Source of the DNA: Desulfoferrobacter suflitae | GTDB lineage: Bacteria > Desulfobacterota > Syntrophobacteria > Syntrophobacterales > Syntrophobacteraceae | DNA length: 64,000 nucleotides | Direction: 5' to 3' | Assembly (NCBI RefSeq): GCF_022603395.1 | Contig: NZ_JAIBKA010000015.1 | Span: 42,309 to 106,308, forward strand | In this document: positions 8,890 through 17,002 of the stretch, piece after piece | How positions within the stretch are numbered: position 1 is the first letter of the stretch | Layout: every line of letters starts with the position of its first letter | Notes under the pieces: generated by a model | Told to the model about the DNA's origin: nothing | The model's input: only the letters and a program-made list of their open reading frames with translations | Databases searched by the model: none | Made by a program: the position numbers and the translations under genes

Positions 8890-8930
8890 TTGCTGGAATC
8901 CCTTGACGCTTGACGTTCGACGCAAGACTC
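8837..8930. repeat. Palindromic element (gacgttcgacgcaagac family) at the pglZ/brxA junction
   Basis: Two inverted arms, 8837-8868 (containing gtcttgcgtc) and 8902-8930 (containing gacgcaagac), bracket about 33 bases. The element supplies the last codons of pglZ (SLASNVKRQGIPAND) and the first codons of the brxA-like gene, and holds the overlapping stop and start. The same arm sequence recurs inside brxC at 26088-26147. Confidence 0.65.
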
Positions 8931-10981
8931 CCAGACACAAGGCTCCCAGCCGTTCGCTCGATTTGTACCAGAGGAACGATGAGCTCCTCGAGAGAAATGC
9001 CCCCGTGACCCACGGTGCGCAGTTTCTCGTGAATAAATGCCTGTCTGGCCGGAGCCAGGAGAGCGAGGTAGTCGTCCGGGAGACCGATGGGGTCCCATGC
9101 CAGCGTGCCCGGAAAACGTTCTTTCACATTGGCGCGAAGCACAGCGTCGGGATAGACGCGGACTCGTTCGCCGCGCAGGTCCGCCACGGCCCCTTCCGTG
9201 GGACGGCCGCAGCCTTCGGCTTCGATATTGCCATGGTCGGAGGTCAGGTAGATTCGAAACCCATGATCCAAGAGCAGATCAAGGAGCGAGCATAAGTAAG
9301 GCTGCTGGGCCCACTGGCGCACCTGGTTGTGCATGCCGGCCGTGCCCATTTCCATCCCGTGCATGATCTTGTCGACCTTGTCGATCACCAGGCCGGCGAT
9401 CCTCGCCTTGGGATGAGAAAGCGCCTCCGAAACCCTCTCCAGACTACCGTCACCCAAGCCCTTGAGGTACACGATCTCACTCGATGTGAAGCCTTGATCC
9501 GCCCAGAATTGCGTCCACAGAACCGATTCCTTGTCGGTGATCCGGATGCTTTCGGGAAAGAAGACGGGGGCCTTGCCGGCAAAGGCGGCCTGGCGCGAGA
9601 CGGATGTGAGCGAAGGAATCCAGGCGAAGACCGCCTGCTCCCGAAAGCGGAAACCGGACTGCCGTGAGGCGAGCGATTCCCGGACTACCAGCCACTGGTC
9701 CAGGGCAAGACCATCCACCAGGAGCAGCGCGACCTTGACGCCACGATCTTCCGCCACCTGGCGGGAAAGGAATCGCGGGAGGTGATGCAGCATGACCGGA
9801 GGTACGGGCGGGAGGTTGACAAGACCGGCGTACCGCTTCAAGAGCCAGGTGCGGAATCCCGTGTCCACTTGTTCCTGCAATCTCTTGATACGCTCGCTCG
9901 TTTTCGCGGGAACGGCTCCATCCTCTCCATTCGCCAACATCACCAGCTCCGCCCATATGCGAGCGAAGTGAAGCCACTCCCCGTGCCTTGCATCCTCTGC
10001 CGGAATGGATGGCTGAAGGCCTTCGACGAGCTTGGTCAAGCGACGAGACCGGTCCGAGGCGGGATCGGTTCGAACGCCGACGCTTACCCATGTATTGGAC
10101 AGGGTATCTGCATGCTCATGAGATACGGAATGAAGCAGTCCATCGAGAAACAGGTTATCGACGTAAACACGGATGTCATGATGCTCGAAGGGAAGATCGG
10201 GAACCAAGTGCGTGGTGCGAGGTGCGTAGTGCGTTTCCTCAGCGTACCCTGAGGCTTCAGCCTCCCGCACTTCGCACCTCGCACCTCGCACTGCTTCTGC
10301 CATCCGGTCAAGGAAAATAGGCCAACGTTCCTGGAGAAAGCCGAAAAATGCTTCCCTGTCCGGAATAAGGGTTTCAAGTGGCCAATCGTCGAAGGCATTG
10401 TTCCGGCGCAGGAACTGGATGAACCGTTCGTCGAGGATGGCAGGGATTCGCTGACCACGGTAATGACGGCGCAATAGTACCCTCAGCAGATCGGACGGCT
10501 GTTTGATAAGCTCAGGGGCGATTTCGAAGACATGCAGGAGGACGAATCCCTTGGTGGCGTTATCGCCAAGTTGACCGGGGGTATGCCGCTTTTGAGCCTG
10601 GTACAAAGCATCCAGGTCCCCACGGTCCAAAGCGGTTACGACCGGATAGCTGAGGTTCGGGAAGATGTCCCCGAGGTTGAAGGACAGCTTGCGGCTTGCC
10701 TCAAGAAGGTCGTAAGGCAACGCACCGAGATCGCTTGCCTGGGAATGCAAAACGACCACCAGGTCCGTATCCTCGCCCCGGTCCCAACGGGAACGGAATT
10801 TCGATTCATAGGCGTAACGGAACGCGATGTGGTCCTCGAAGGGGATCAGCTCGAACCCCCGTTCACGAATGCCTTCGAGAATTATCTCCTCGAGCAGCAG
10901 ACCGTCGGGGTCCGCCACCAGAGTGAGCCGAGCGACTTTCGGGGTAAATTCTTTCAGAATTTGATCGCGCCAGCTACTCAT
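8882..10981 (-). CDS. pglZ: BREX-3 alkaline-phosphatase-superfamily protein PglZ
   Basis: PglZ is the conserved phosphatase-fold core of BREX phage defence. The 699-residue protein starts MSSWRDQILKEF. It carries the alkaline-phosphatase-like motifs ALLLVDGLALDQW near residue 430 and IYLTSDHGNIEAEG near residue 595, plus HGGISLEELIVPLVQI at the end. Between about residues 230 and 260 there is an insertion (RGARCEVREAEASGYAEE and flanks) encoded by a palindromic repeat at 10208-10291, still in frame. The last 15 or so residues come from a second repeat. The start has GGAG six bases upstream, next to the arm of the GxxExxY element. Because the protein is still open end to end, it may be functional, but brxC in the same system is broken. 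Confidence 0.9.
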   Translation of the reverse strand: MSSWRDQILKEFTPKVARLTLVADPDGLLLEEIILEGIRERGFELIPFEDHIAFRYAYESKFRSRWDRGEDTDLVVVLHSQASDLGALPYDLLEASRKLSFNLGDIFPNLSYPVVTALDRGDLDALYQAQKRHTPGQLGDNATKGFVLLHVFEIAPELIKQPSDLLRVLLRRHYRGQRIPAILDERFIQFLRRNNAFDDWPLETLIPDREAFFGFLQERWPIFLDRMAEAVRGARCEVREAEASGYAEETHYAPRTTHLVPDLPFEHHDIRVYVDNLFLDGLLHSVSHEHADTLSNTWVSVGVRTDPASDRSRRLTKLVEGLQPSIPAEDARHGEWLHFARIWAELVMLANGEDGAVPAKTSERIKRLQEQVDTGFRTWLLKRYAGLVNLPPVPPVMLHHLPRFLSRQVAEDRGVKVALLLVDGLALDQWLVVRESLASRQSGFRFREQAVFAWIPSLTSVSRQAAFAGKAPVFFPESIRITDKESVLWTQFWADQGFTSSEIVYLKGLGDGSLERVSEALSHPKARIAGLVIDKVDKIMHGMEMGTAGMHNQVRQWAQQPYLCSLLDLLLDHGFRIYLTSDHGNIEAEGCGRPTEGAVADLRGERVRVYPDAVLRANVKERFPGTLAWDPIGLPDDYLALLAPARQAFIHEKLRTVGHGGISLEELIVPLVQIERTAGSLVSGSLASNVKRQGIPAND
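10208..10291. repeat. In-frame palindromic element (gtgcgaggtgcg family) in pglZ
   Basis: Arms at 10208-10233 (repeats of gtgcgaggtgcgtag) and 10266-10291 (cgcacctcgcacctcgcac) are inverted copies. Between them is a smaller hairpin (cctcagcgtaccctgagg). On the minus strand the element reads as about 28 codons without a stop, adding an Arg/Glu-rich segment to PglZ. It has no sequence in common with the other repeat families here. Confidence 0.65.
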
Positions 10982-10991
10982 GGATTACTCC

Positions 10992-11455
10992 AACCGCGAA
11001 TGGACGCAAATGAACGCAAATTTAGAAAGGAAGGGGCTCTGCTCATTTCGCTTTCCTGCCCTGTTGCAGCACGATCTTTTTCCACTCGAGTTTTGGATGC
11101 TTGAAATTTAGGATCACTCCAGCTTCCAGGTCGCTAATTCTGAGGTAGTTCAGCACTTGGCCGATATGCTCGTCAACGATTCTGTCTACTGTCTTCACCT
11201 CAACAATCAGGCGACTCTCTACCTCGAGATCAGGGATGTAGTCATCAATATGTTGATTGCGGTAATAAATAGGATAGATGTGTTGCTGCTGAAAGGACAA
11301 TCCTTGATTTTCGAACTCAACGCACAGAGCCCGCTCATATGTCTTTTCCCGCAGACCATGACCCAGCACGTTCACAACCGCCATTGCACAGCCGACAACC
11401 TTGTATGTCAGGTCACTTTCTATATATTCGCGTTCATTTGTGTTCATTCGCGGTT
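10992..11455. mobile_element. GxxExxY gene bracketed by inverted NERE-type arms
   Basis: A 30-base arm at 10992-11021 (aaccgcgaatggacgcaaat and on) and its inverted partner at 11427-11455 (ending cattcgcggtt) enclose a GxxExxY-family gene. The same arms without the gene occur at 13014, 22928 and 27158. The right arm supplies the stop codon of brxHII (EGNRE then stop) and the start codon of the GxxExxY gene (MNTNERE). The left arm abuts the ribosome-binding site of pglZ. The block therefore behaves as a discrete insert between brxHII and pglZ. Calling it mobile is an inference from the arm pattern. Confidence 0.6.
11043..11447 (-). CDS. GxxExxY family protein
   Basis: The 134-residue protein matches the GxxExxY family. 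It has GHGLREKTYERAL (the naming motif G-x-x-E-x-x-Y), then CVEFENQGLSFQQQ and IPDLEVESRLIVEVKTVDRI. The last resembles the E-x-K core of PD-(D/E)XK nucleases, followed by VLNYLRIS and AGVILNFKHPKLEWKKI. Function is not established; a nuclease-like fold is a reasonable inference. Its start overlaps the brxHII stop by four bases. The first codons (MNTNERE) are encoded by the inverted arm that also exists as stand-alone palindromes in the same island, which links this gene to those repeats. Confidence 0.85.
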   Translation of the reverse strand: MNTNEREYIESDLTYKVVGCAMAVVNVLGHGLREKTYERALCVEFENQGLSFQQQHIYPIYYRNQHIDDYIPDLEVESRLIVEVKTVDRIVDEHIGQVLNYLRISDLEAGVILNFKHPKLEWKKIVLQQGRKAK

Positions 11456-14386
11456 CCCTTCCACGCGAATCATGAGCAAGGCCACCATCTCGGGATAGAC
11501 ATGGGCTCTTTCGTCAAGTTGTTGCTGAAAGGTTTTCTCCTCTTGAGCGAGAAGGGCAAGGCGGTAATTGCGCACTTGCGGCAGGCCGATCCGCTCGATG
11601 GTTTTGCGTCGGGCCGCGAAGGCATAGTCGGCTTTCTCCCGCTCACGAGCGATTCTCGCTCGGTGTTCCTGTACGAGTGCCTCGTAGATGGGCTTTCCTT
11701 GCTCTTCGGCGGCCTTGTGCATCTGTGCGTGGACGGTCTGGGACACCTGAGTGTCGAGAATGGAACAGACTTTCGGGCTTGCCATGAGGAGCTGGTCCCA
11801 GACATGCCTTGCCGTCGGCATGAAGACCCTGCCATCGTCAGCAAGGAATAACGGCATGATCCTTCGGCGGTTCCATTCCATGGTTGTTATGGCGATCCGC
11901 CACAGGGACCAGACTCCATTGATTTCTTTGGGGACGCCAGGAAGGGATACGACTGGGACCGGCTGACCGGGTGCGAAGCGGGGAAGTCGCATGGCCAGGC
12001 CGCGAATTTTCGGCTCTTCCAGGGTGAGGTGCCGGGCGGTGGGAAACCTCTCAGCCTCCTTGCCCGTAAAGACCGCGTTCGTGTAAATCTCGCCATCGGG
12101 CCAGGTGATGTTCCAAGTTTGGCCTTTTCTTTCAGCCTGGCCACCGTGCGCTTTCAGATAGCTCACGGTCATGCGCTCAACCCAATGGGGCAACGGATGG
12201 GTCAAGAGTCGCTGAGCTTCGCCCGGCTCAAGGTCTTCCGTCGCCCCAAGTACCGAAGCGGTCGTACGGGCTTCGCGCACCTGGTCTTGCAGCCGGGCGA
12301 TTACGCCGTCCACGGATTCCTCCATCTTTTCCGGGTTGAGGATCGCCTCCAGGTACATTTCGTCGAACATTCGACCGGCCTGGGCCGAATCCAGCACGTC
12401 ACCGGTCTTATCGATCCCGAATTCCTCGAAGATGACGGCGAGCTTCTGCTCCAGGACCTCCCGGACCCGGTGTTCGACCGAGTCTTCAAAAACGAAGTTG
12501 ACAGCGCGCACGGTGTGGGGCTGCCCGATACGATCCACGCGGCCGATCCGCTGTTCGAGCCGCATCGGGTTCCAAGGAATATCGTAGTTGATCACCACGT
12601 GGCAGAATTGCAGGTTCAGGCCCTCCCCACCAGCGTCGGTGGAAATGAGGATGCGGACTTCATGGGCGAATGCTTCCTGAACCCTCTTGCGCTCCTCCAT
12701 GTCCATGGAGCCGTTCAGGCAGACCACCGAAAATCCACGTTCGGTCAAGAAGCGCTGCAGCATCTCTTGTGTTGGAACGAACTCGGTGAAGACCAGCGCC
12801 TTGAGCTCTGTATCACCTTCTTCGGATTGGAGACGGTAGAGCCAGTCGAGCAGTGCCTCGGCCTTGGCATCCGGCCCTGTCTGCTCACATCGGGCCGCGG
12901 CATCGAGCAGCAGCTTGACCTCCGCGCGCTCGTTCTTGAGAGCTTTGAGACGGATACCGAGCAGCATGTCGATCTGTTCCTGGCCGTCCAGGTCCTCCCA
13001 TTCCTCTGTAGAAAACCGCGAATAAACGCCAATGGACGCGAATGGTTCCTCTTGTCCTATTTGCGTCAATTCGCGTTCATTTGCGGTTCCCTTCAGCGCA
13101 TCGAGGCGTCTTTCAAGTGTCGTGCGGATGGCGCTTGTACTGGACACCACCAGACGTTGCATCAGAATCATCAGGAAGCCGATGGTGCTTCTTTTCTCCC
13201 GCATGGCCTGGTTGTAACCCTCGCGAACATATTCCGTGACGGCTTCATAGAGAAGCTGCTGATCGCGGTGGCGCTCTTCCCAGGAGACCGGGCCGATCTC
13301 GGTGCGCCGGGGTTTGAACAACGGCTTTCCCTCGGCGTCGATGGCGCGGCGCTTTTCGGTTCGGATCACATGCGGCTGGACCCTCTCGCGGGTCACACTG
13401 CCTACGTCCGGAAACTCCTGAGCGTCGATCAGGGACATCAGCCGGTGGAAGGCGTCGGTCTTGCCCTGGTGCGGCGTGGCCGAAAGAAGCAAAAAATATG
13501 GTGCCGCCTCGGACAGTCCTTGGCCTAGTTTAAAGCGCGCCACCTGGTCGGTGCTTCCCCCCAGTCGATGGGCCTCGTCCACGATGACCAGGTCCCAACC
13601 GGCCGATATCAAGTCCTCGAACCGCTCGCGGTTGTACTCGTGCACCTGGCTCTTGGTCCATCCCCGACGCTTGTCCATGGGTTTAACCGAGTCCATTGGC
13701 ACAACCACCTGGGAGAACATCTGCCAGGGATTTGAGATTGGTGATTTTTGATTTGAGATTGCAGATTGGTGATTGCAGATTGCCGCAGTCTCGTTTTGAA
13801 ATCTAAAATCCTGCAATCTAAAATCATCAATTCCCCCGATCCGCCTCAGTGTCTTGATGTCCTCGGGGAGAACAAGCTGGAAGGTTTCACCAAAGTGAAA
13901 GCGCATTTCGCTGACCCACTGACTCACCAACCCCTTCGGAGCGATGACGAGCGTCCGCTTGACCAGCCCGCGCAGCTTCAGCTCCCGCAGAATGAGACCG
14001 GCCTCGATGGTTTTGCCAAGGCCGACTTCGTCCGCCAGAAGATAGCGCACCCGGTCGTTGGCGATGGCGCGGGACAGGGCCCGAATCTGGTGCGGAAGCG
14101 GGATGACGGAGGACTCGATGGGCGCTAGGAGAACGTCCTGAGTCAGGGCATCGGCCACCCGCGCCGCGGCCGCGACGTAGGTGATGCCGTCTGGCGAACC
14201 AGTCCCGGCGCTGTCCAGAGATTTAAGCGTTGAGGCCGGGATGCGGACCACGGCATCACTGCCGGGCAGCCATACGCGGCAGGTCGTTTCGCCCCAGAGC
14301 GACTGGACTTCGATGAGCTGGCATATGCACTGATGATCGACGGAATAGAACCATTGATTGACCAAGCGGGATTCAACCGTAGTCAT
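11444..14386 (-). CDS. brxHII: BREX-3 SNF2/DEAH helicase (BrxHII)
   Basis: The 980-residue superfamily 2 helicase has motif I LADEVGLGKTIEAGLI near residue 120, the DEAH box IVDEAHRLGG, motif III LLSATPHQGKTD, and a C-terminal helicase domain with LISTDAGGEGLNLQ and QRIGRVDRIGQ. BREX type 3 carries such a helicase between the methylase and PglZ. Two extra segments interrupt conserved regions: about 35 residues (from DDFRLQDFRFQNETAAICN) before NPWQMFSQVVVPMDSVKP, and about 25 residues ([20 protein letters not shown]) in mid-protein. Both are encoded by palindromic repeats and keep the frame. The C-terminal EGNRE is also repeat-encoded. The ATG overlaps the RNA-ligase stop by four bases. Whether the insertions are tolerated is unknown. 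Confidence 0.85.
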   Translation of the reverse strand: MTTVESRLVNQWFYSVDHQCICQLIEVQSLWGETTCRVWLPGSDAVVRIPASTLKSLDSAGTGSPDGITYVAAAARVADALTQDVLLAPIESSVIPLPHQIRALSRAIANDRVRYLLADEVGLGKTIEAGLILRELKLRGLVKRTLVIAPKGLVSQWVSEMRFHFGETFQLVLPEDIKTLRRIGGIDDFRLQDFRFQNETAAICNHQSAISNQKSPISNPWQMFSQVVVPMDSVKPMDKRRGWTKSQVHEYNRERFEDLISAGWDLVIVDEAHRLGGSTDQVARFKLGQGLSEAAPYFLLLSATPHQGKTDAFHRLMSLIDAQEFPDVGSVTRERVQPHVIRTEKRRAIDAEGKPLFKPRRTEIGPVSWEERHRDQQLLYEAVTEYVREGYNQAMREKRSTIGFLMILMQRLVVSSTSAIRTTLERRLDALKGTANERELTQIGQEEPFASIGVYSRFSTEEWEDLDGQEQIDMLLGIRLKALKNERAEVKLLLDAAARCEQTGPDAKAEALLDWLYRLQSEEGDTELKALVFTEFVPTQEMLQRFLTERGFSVVCLNGSMDMEERKRVQEAFAHEVRILISTDAGGEGLNLQFCHVVINYDIPWNPMRLEQRIGRVDRIGQPHTVRAVNFVFEDSVEHRVREVLEQKLAVIFEEFGIDKTGDVLDSAQAGRMFDEMYLEAILNPEKMEESVDGVIARLQDQVREARTTASVLGATEDLEPGEAQRLLTHPLPHWVERMTVSYLKAHGGQAERKGQTWNITWPDGEIYTNAVFTGKEAERFPTARHLTLEEPKIRGLAMRLPRFAPGQPVPVVSLPGVPKEINGVWSLWRIAITTMEWNRRRIMPLFLADDGRVFMPTARHVWDQLLMASPKVCSILDTQVSQTVHAQMHKAAEEQGKPIYEALVQEHRARIAREREKADYAFAARRKTIERIGLPQVRNYRLALLAQEEKTFQQQLDERAHVYPEMVALLMIRVEGNRE
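13014..13088. repeat. In-frame NERE-type palindrome in brxHII
   Basis: The 75-base element has arms at 13014-13043 (aaccgcgaataaacgccaat and on) and 13059-13088 (ending catttgcggtt). They match the arms around the GxxExxY gene. On the minus strand it reads [20 protein letters not shown] and adds 25 codons in frame. Confidence 0.75.
13730..13833. repeat. In-frame SNQKS-type palindrome in brxHII
   Basis: The AT-rich inverted repeat has arms at 13730-13783 (gatttttgatttgagattg units) and 13799-13833 (aaatctaaaatcctgcaatc). On the minus strand it reads through as ICNHQSAISNQKSPISN and flanks. The same arm vocabulary brackets the four-helix-bundle gene at 21437-21936. Confidence 0.75.
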
Positions 14387-15072
14387 GCCAGTGCCCCCAG
14401 TTGCAATCGATTGGCTCTGATCCCCTTCCGCAGCCAGTGTTCTGTAATCGACTGGATGAATTCAGGGCGAACCAGCTTGGCACGCTGATCGAGCCAGTCT
14501 CCCTTGTCATAACGGAGATAAAGGCCCTCTGCGGGTTTATCAGTGAACCGCGACTGTGAAAGCAGATTTACGAGATCAGATAGTGCAAAGCGCCCTTTGG
14601 CTATTGTGGGCACTTGGAAGATGCCAAGCGAATGCAAAACCGCATCGCGTCTGGGACTTGAAAAGAATCTGCCGTTGTTTTTGTCAAAGACATCGAACCC
14701 GAGAAATCGATCCGGCAGCCGAACATAGAAGATGGAATGCACCGCATAACACCATTCTCCGAACAGGATGTACCGATCAGATAGAGTGTCCAGAAGCAGG
14801 TCAATCCTGGGTTCCAACCACTCCGAGAGTTTCTTCCACTGGCCTGAATAGGGAGAATGGAGGTATGATCCTCTATTCTGGACTCTTAAGTTACCAGAAG
14901 CGTCAAATGAAATGCCCAGATTTGAGCCATCCACTTTTTCTTCAACGGCGAGCTCGTGTCGCAGGAACTGATCTCGTTCCTGCCCACTCAAGACCTTGTC
15001 GTCTCGGACCGTGTTCTCGCCAAGAATTGCCAGATGTGGCGTCGAAGGGAATTTATAGAAATCGTCCTTCAC
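14383..15072 (-). CDS. RNA ligase family protein (nucleotidyltransferase ligase fold)
   Basis: The 229-residue protein has the ordered motifs of covalent nucleotidyltransferase ligases. Motif I is VEEKVDGSNLGI with the lysine that would be adenylated. Motif III is ILFGEWCYAVHSI, motif IV is EGLYLRYDKGD and motif V is RAKLVRPEF. Its size and the KVDGSN form fit T4 Rnl2-like RNA ligases rather than DNA ligases. It overlaps the PIN-like gene upstream and brxHII downstream by four bases each, so all three are translated together. RNA ligases seal broken RNA, often tRNA cut by anticodon nucleases. Beside a PIN-like nuclease this suggests a repair or antidote role, which is inference. Confidence 0.82.
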   Translation of the reverse strand: MKDDFYKFPSTPHLAILGENTVRDDKVLSGQERDQFLRHELAVEEKVDGSNLGISFDASGNLRVQNRGSYLHSPYSGQWKKLSEWLEPRIDLLLDTLSDRYILFGEWCYAVHSIFYVRLPDRFLGFDVFDKNNGRFFSSPRRDAVLHSLGIFQVPTIAKGRFALSDLVNLLSQSRFTDKPAEGLYLRYDKGDWLDQRAKLVRPEFIQSITEHWLRKGIRANRLQLGALA

Positions 15073-15602
15073 GTTCCCATCTTCTCTTCATACTTTGTCC
15101 TTGCATAGTCAGGACACAGGAAGTTGACAACAATTTCGACATCCAAAAGAGCATGTTGCCAGCCCCACCATTTGCTGTCTGTTGCTTCCAGAATGGGTGG
15201 TTTTCTTGGATGAGCATTGGCAACCGCAACGAACTTGCGGTCAGAAGGGTCGAAATCCGAGAGACCTTCGTGATCAGGGAATTCCTTGTATGAGTCACCG
15301 TCCCTTGTGATAGTCACCCGATCTTCCGTGGGAAATCTCCAGCGATTGTCATGGACCCATTTCACGAACCGGTCTCCAACTCCTGGTTGCCCTCGCATAT
15401 CAAGTTGTCGGCGATACTCATCGAAGATCTCATCTCCAGCATCCATGACTAAACCACCCGTTTTGACCACATGCTCCAGTGCTTCCACACATGCAAGCAC
15501 ACAACCTGTCAATTCATCGGGAATTGTGGCGGGATCGATTGCTAGATTCGCGGTCTTGGGCACGTTGGTATCCAGCAGGCACTTCTTCAAAAGCTTATTC
15601 AT
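15069..15602 (-). CDS. PIN-like domain protein
   Basis: The 177-residue protein begins MNKLLKKCLLDTNV. Its strand-Asp-Thr-Asn opening matches the first acidic residue of PIN nucleases. Later acidic positions are in MDAGDEIFDEY, FDPSDRKFVAVAN and ILEATDSKWW, the spacing expected for the remaining PIN metal ligands. PIN proteins are usually RNases. It overlaps the DUF3696 ATPase gene and the RNA-ligase gene by four bases each. ATPase-PIN pairs of this kind are common two-gene units in bacterial genomes, but their function is not established to my knowledge. I call the fold from motif spacing, so an unrelated fold remains possible. Confidence 0.6.
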   Translation of the reverse strand: MNKLLKKCLLDTNVPKTANLAIDPATIPDELTGCVLACVEALEHVVKTGGLVMDAGDEIFDEYRRQLDMRGQPGVGDRFVKWVHDNRWRFPTEDRVTITRDGDSYKEFPDHEGLSDFDPSDRKFVAVANAHPRKPPILEATDSKWWGWQHALLDVEIVVNFLCPDYARTKYEEKMGT

Positions 15603-17002
15603 GCTGAGCGACCTCCGGCTTTTTGCCGGCCCATCCGTTTTTGCATTGCAGCCTTGGATTGCTCAGTTATGTCCCCCATCTCGTCACCAAAGAAATTCTC
15701 TGGCCAGTTTTGAATGTTCCCATATATATCGATTTGAAGCTGCTCCAGTTTCGCCGGCGTTTTAGATACATTTGCAAAATATGCGGACACACTTTTCTGT
15801 GGAATTGCGTCTTCTGCAATTCTGCGCTGGAGCCGTCTTAGAAAATGTTCCGAATGTGTTTCGATGAGGAGCTGAATGTTTCTGTGCGTTCTCGATTCAC
15901 GTGAGTTAACCACGTCAATCATCACGTCGGCCAAAGCAGCTTGTGCGCTTGGATGTAAATGGATCTCCGGCTGTTCCATAATGATGATTGAATTGTGAGG
16001 TGCATAGAAGCACTGTACCAGCACCGGCAGCACTTGGGAAATCCCAAAGCCGACATCCGGAAGGTCAACCCAGTCTTCCGATCCCTTTGTTCTGAGTTTG
16101 ACCTCATATTCATTTCGCTGCTCAGAAATGGGATTGACCTTAAATTCTTCAATTAGGCCCATCTCTTTGAGTTTCAAAGCGATGATTTCTTCAAATGGCT
16201 TTGTCTGTTTCCTGTATCCAAGTCCTATCTTACGGTTTCGAGCGGCCAGAATAGCAGCGATTGTATTCTCACCGGAATAACCAACGCTTTCCGGTTCGAT
16301 GCCAGTCCAGGAATAAAGCCGCTCTGCCTTCATGCGTAAGGGTCCTAAATAGTTAAGTGATCGGAAGAGCTTCTCGTGTCGGAGATTCAATTCCTGAACG
16401 AAGTCTGCATTTTGATGGTAGGCAACCACTTCATCCGGGAAGCCATAAAAGCGCACCGGAGAACCACGCTGCCATGGCCGTCCAGGGTTTCGCTTCAATG
16501 AGTATTTAGCCGCCACGACTTCATATCCTGGTTTAGTCTCAGAACGGCGGTTCATGCTAATGGAGAAGACTTGGTTGCCCTTTTCAACGAGCTCATACTT
16601 GAGACGGTACAAAACTAGTGGATGCTGCTCGTTGTCTCCACTGCCGACTTCAGCATTAAACGACAGCATATTCCCCGAGTAAGACTGGGCAGAGAGAGGA
16701 TCCCTAATCTTTAGTGCATCTGTGACGTCCCATTTGTATTCAAAGGCAATTCTGTTCTTGGGATTTCTGTGAAATACCATCTCCTGGAAGGAGCCAAGCT
16801 GGACTGCGGAGGTCTTGCCGCCTGGGTAAAAGACCGCCTTCCGGTCTGGGGACTCCACGGTTTGCTTCAGCATCATCAAGAACTGACCGATACTCGACTT
16901 TCCGGAACTGTTGATGCCGAAGAAAAGGGTGATTGGAGCCATTCGGATGGAGCCGGTGTCCTGCCATAACTTAAAGTTCTGAATCCTTAAATTACTGAAC
17001 AT
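15599..17002 (-). CDS. SMC/ABC-like AAA ATPase with DUF3696-type C-terminus
   Basis: The 467-residue ATPase starts MFSNLRIQNFKLW. Walker A is FFGINSSGKSSI near residue 30. A late ABC-type signature region is VGFGISQVLPVLV, Walker B is IIIMEQPEIHLHPSAQ, and the switch histidine is in LLIETHSEHFLRRL. The tail (QLQIDIYGNIQNWPENFFGD) is the DUF3696-type ending. The family includes OLD-like and other defence sensor ATPases. The ATG at 17002 has GGGAGG and AGG upstream and overlaps the pglX stop by 11 bases. A longer frame reaching 17461 is only the shadow of pglX. With the PIN-like protein it may form a sensor-effector pair inside the BREX operon. Confidence 0.85.
   Translation of the reverse strand: MFSNLRIQNFKLWQDTGSIRMAPITLFFGINSSGKSSIGQFLMMLKQTVESPDRKAVFYPGGKTSAVQLGSFQEMVFHRNPKNRIAFEYKWDVTDALKIRDPLSAQSYSGNMLSFNAEVGSGDNEQHPLVLYRLKYELVEKGNQVFSISMNRRSETKPGYEVVAAKYSLKRNPGRPWQRGSPVRFYGFPDEVVAYHQNADFVQELNLRHEKLFRSLNYLGPLRMKAERLYSWTGIEPESVGYSGENTIAAILAARNRKIGLGYRKQTKPFEEIIALKLKEMGLIEEFKVNPISEQRNEYEVKLRTKGSEDWVDLPDVGFGISQVLPVLVQCFYAPHNSIIIMEQPEIHLHPSAQAALADVMIDVVNSRESRTHRNIQLLIETHSEHFLRRLQRRIAEDAIPQKSVSAYFANVSKTPAKLEQLQIDIYGNIQNWPENFFGDEMGDITEQSKAAMQKRMGRQKAGGRSA

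Noticed and set aside
12029..13528. Plus-strand frame of 499 codons
   Set aside because: It is antisense to brxHII and has no recognisable motif.
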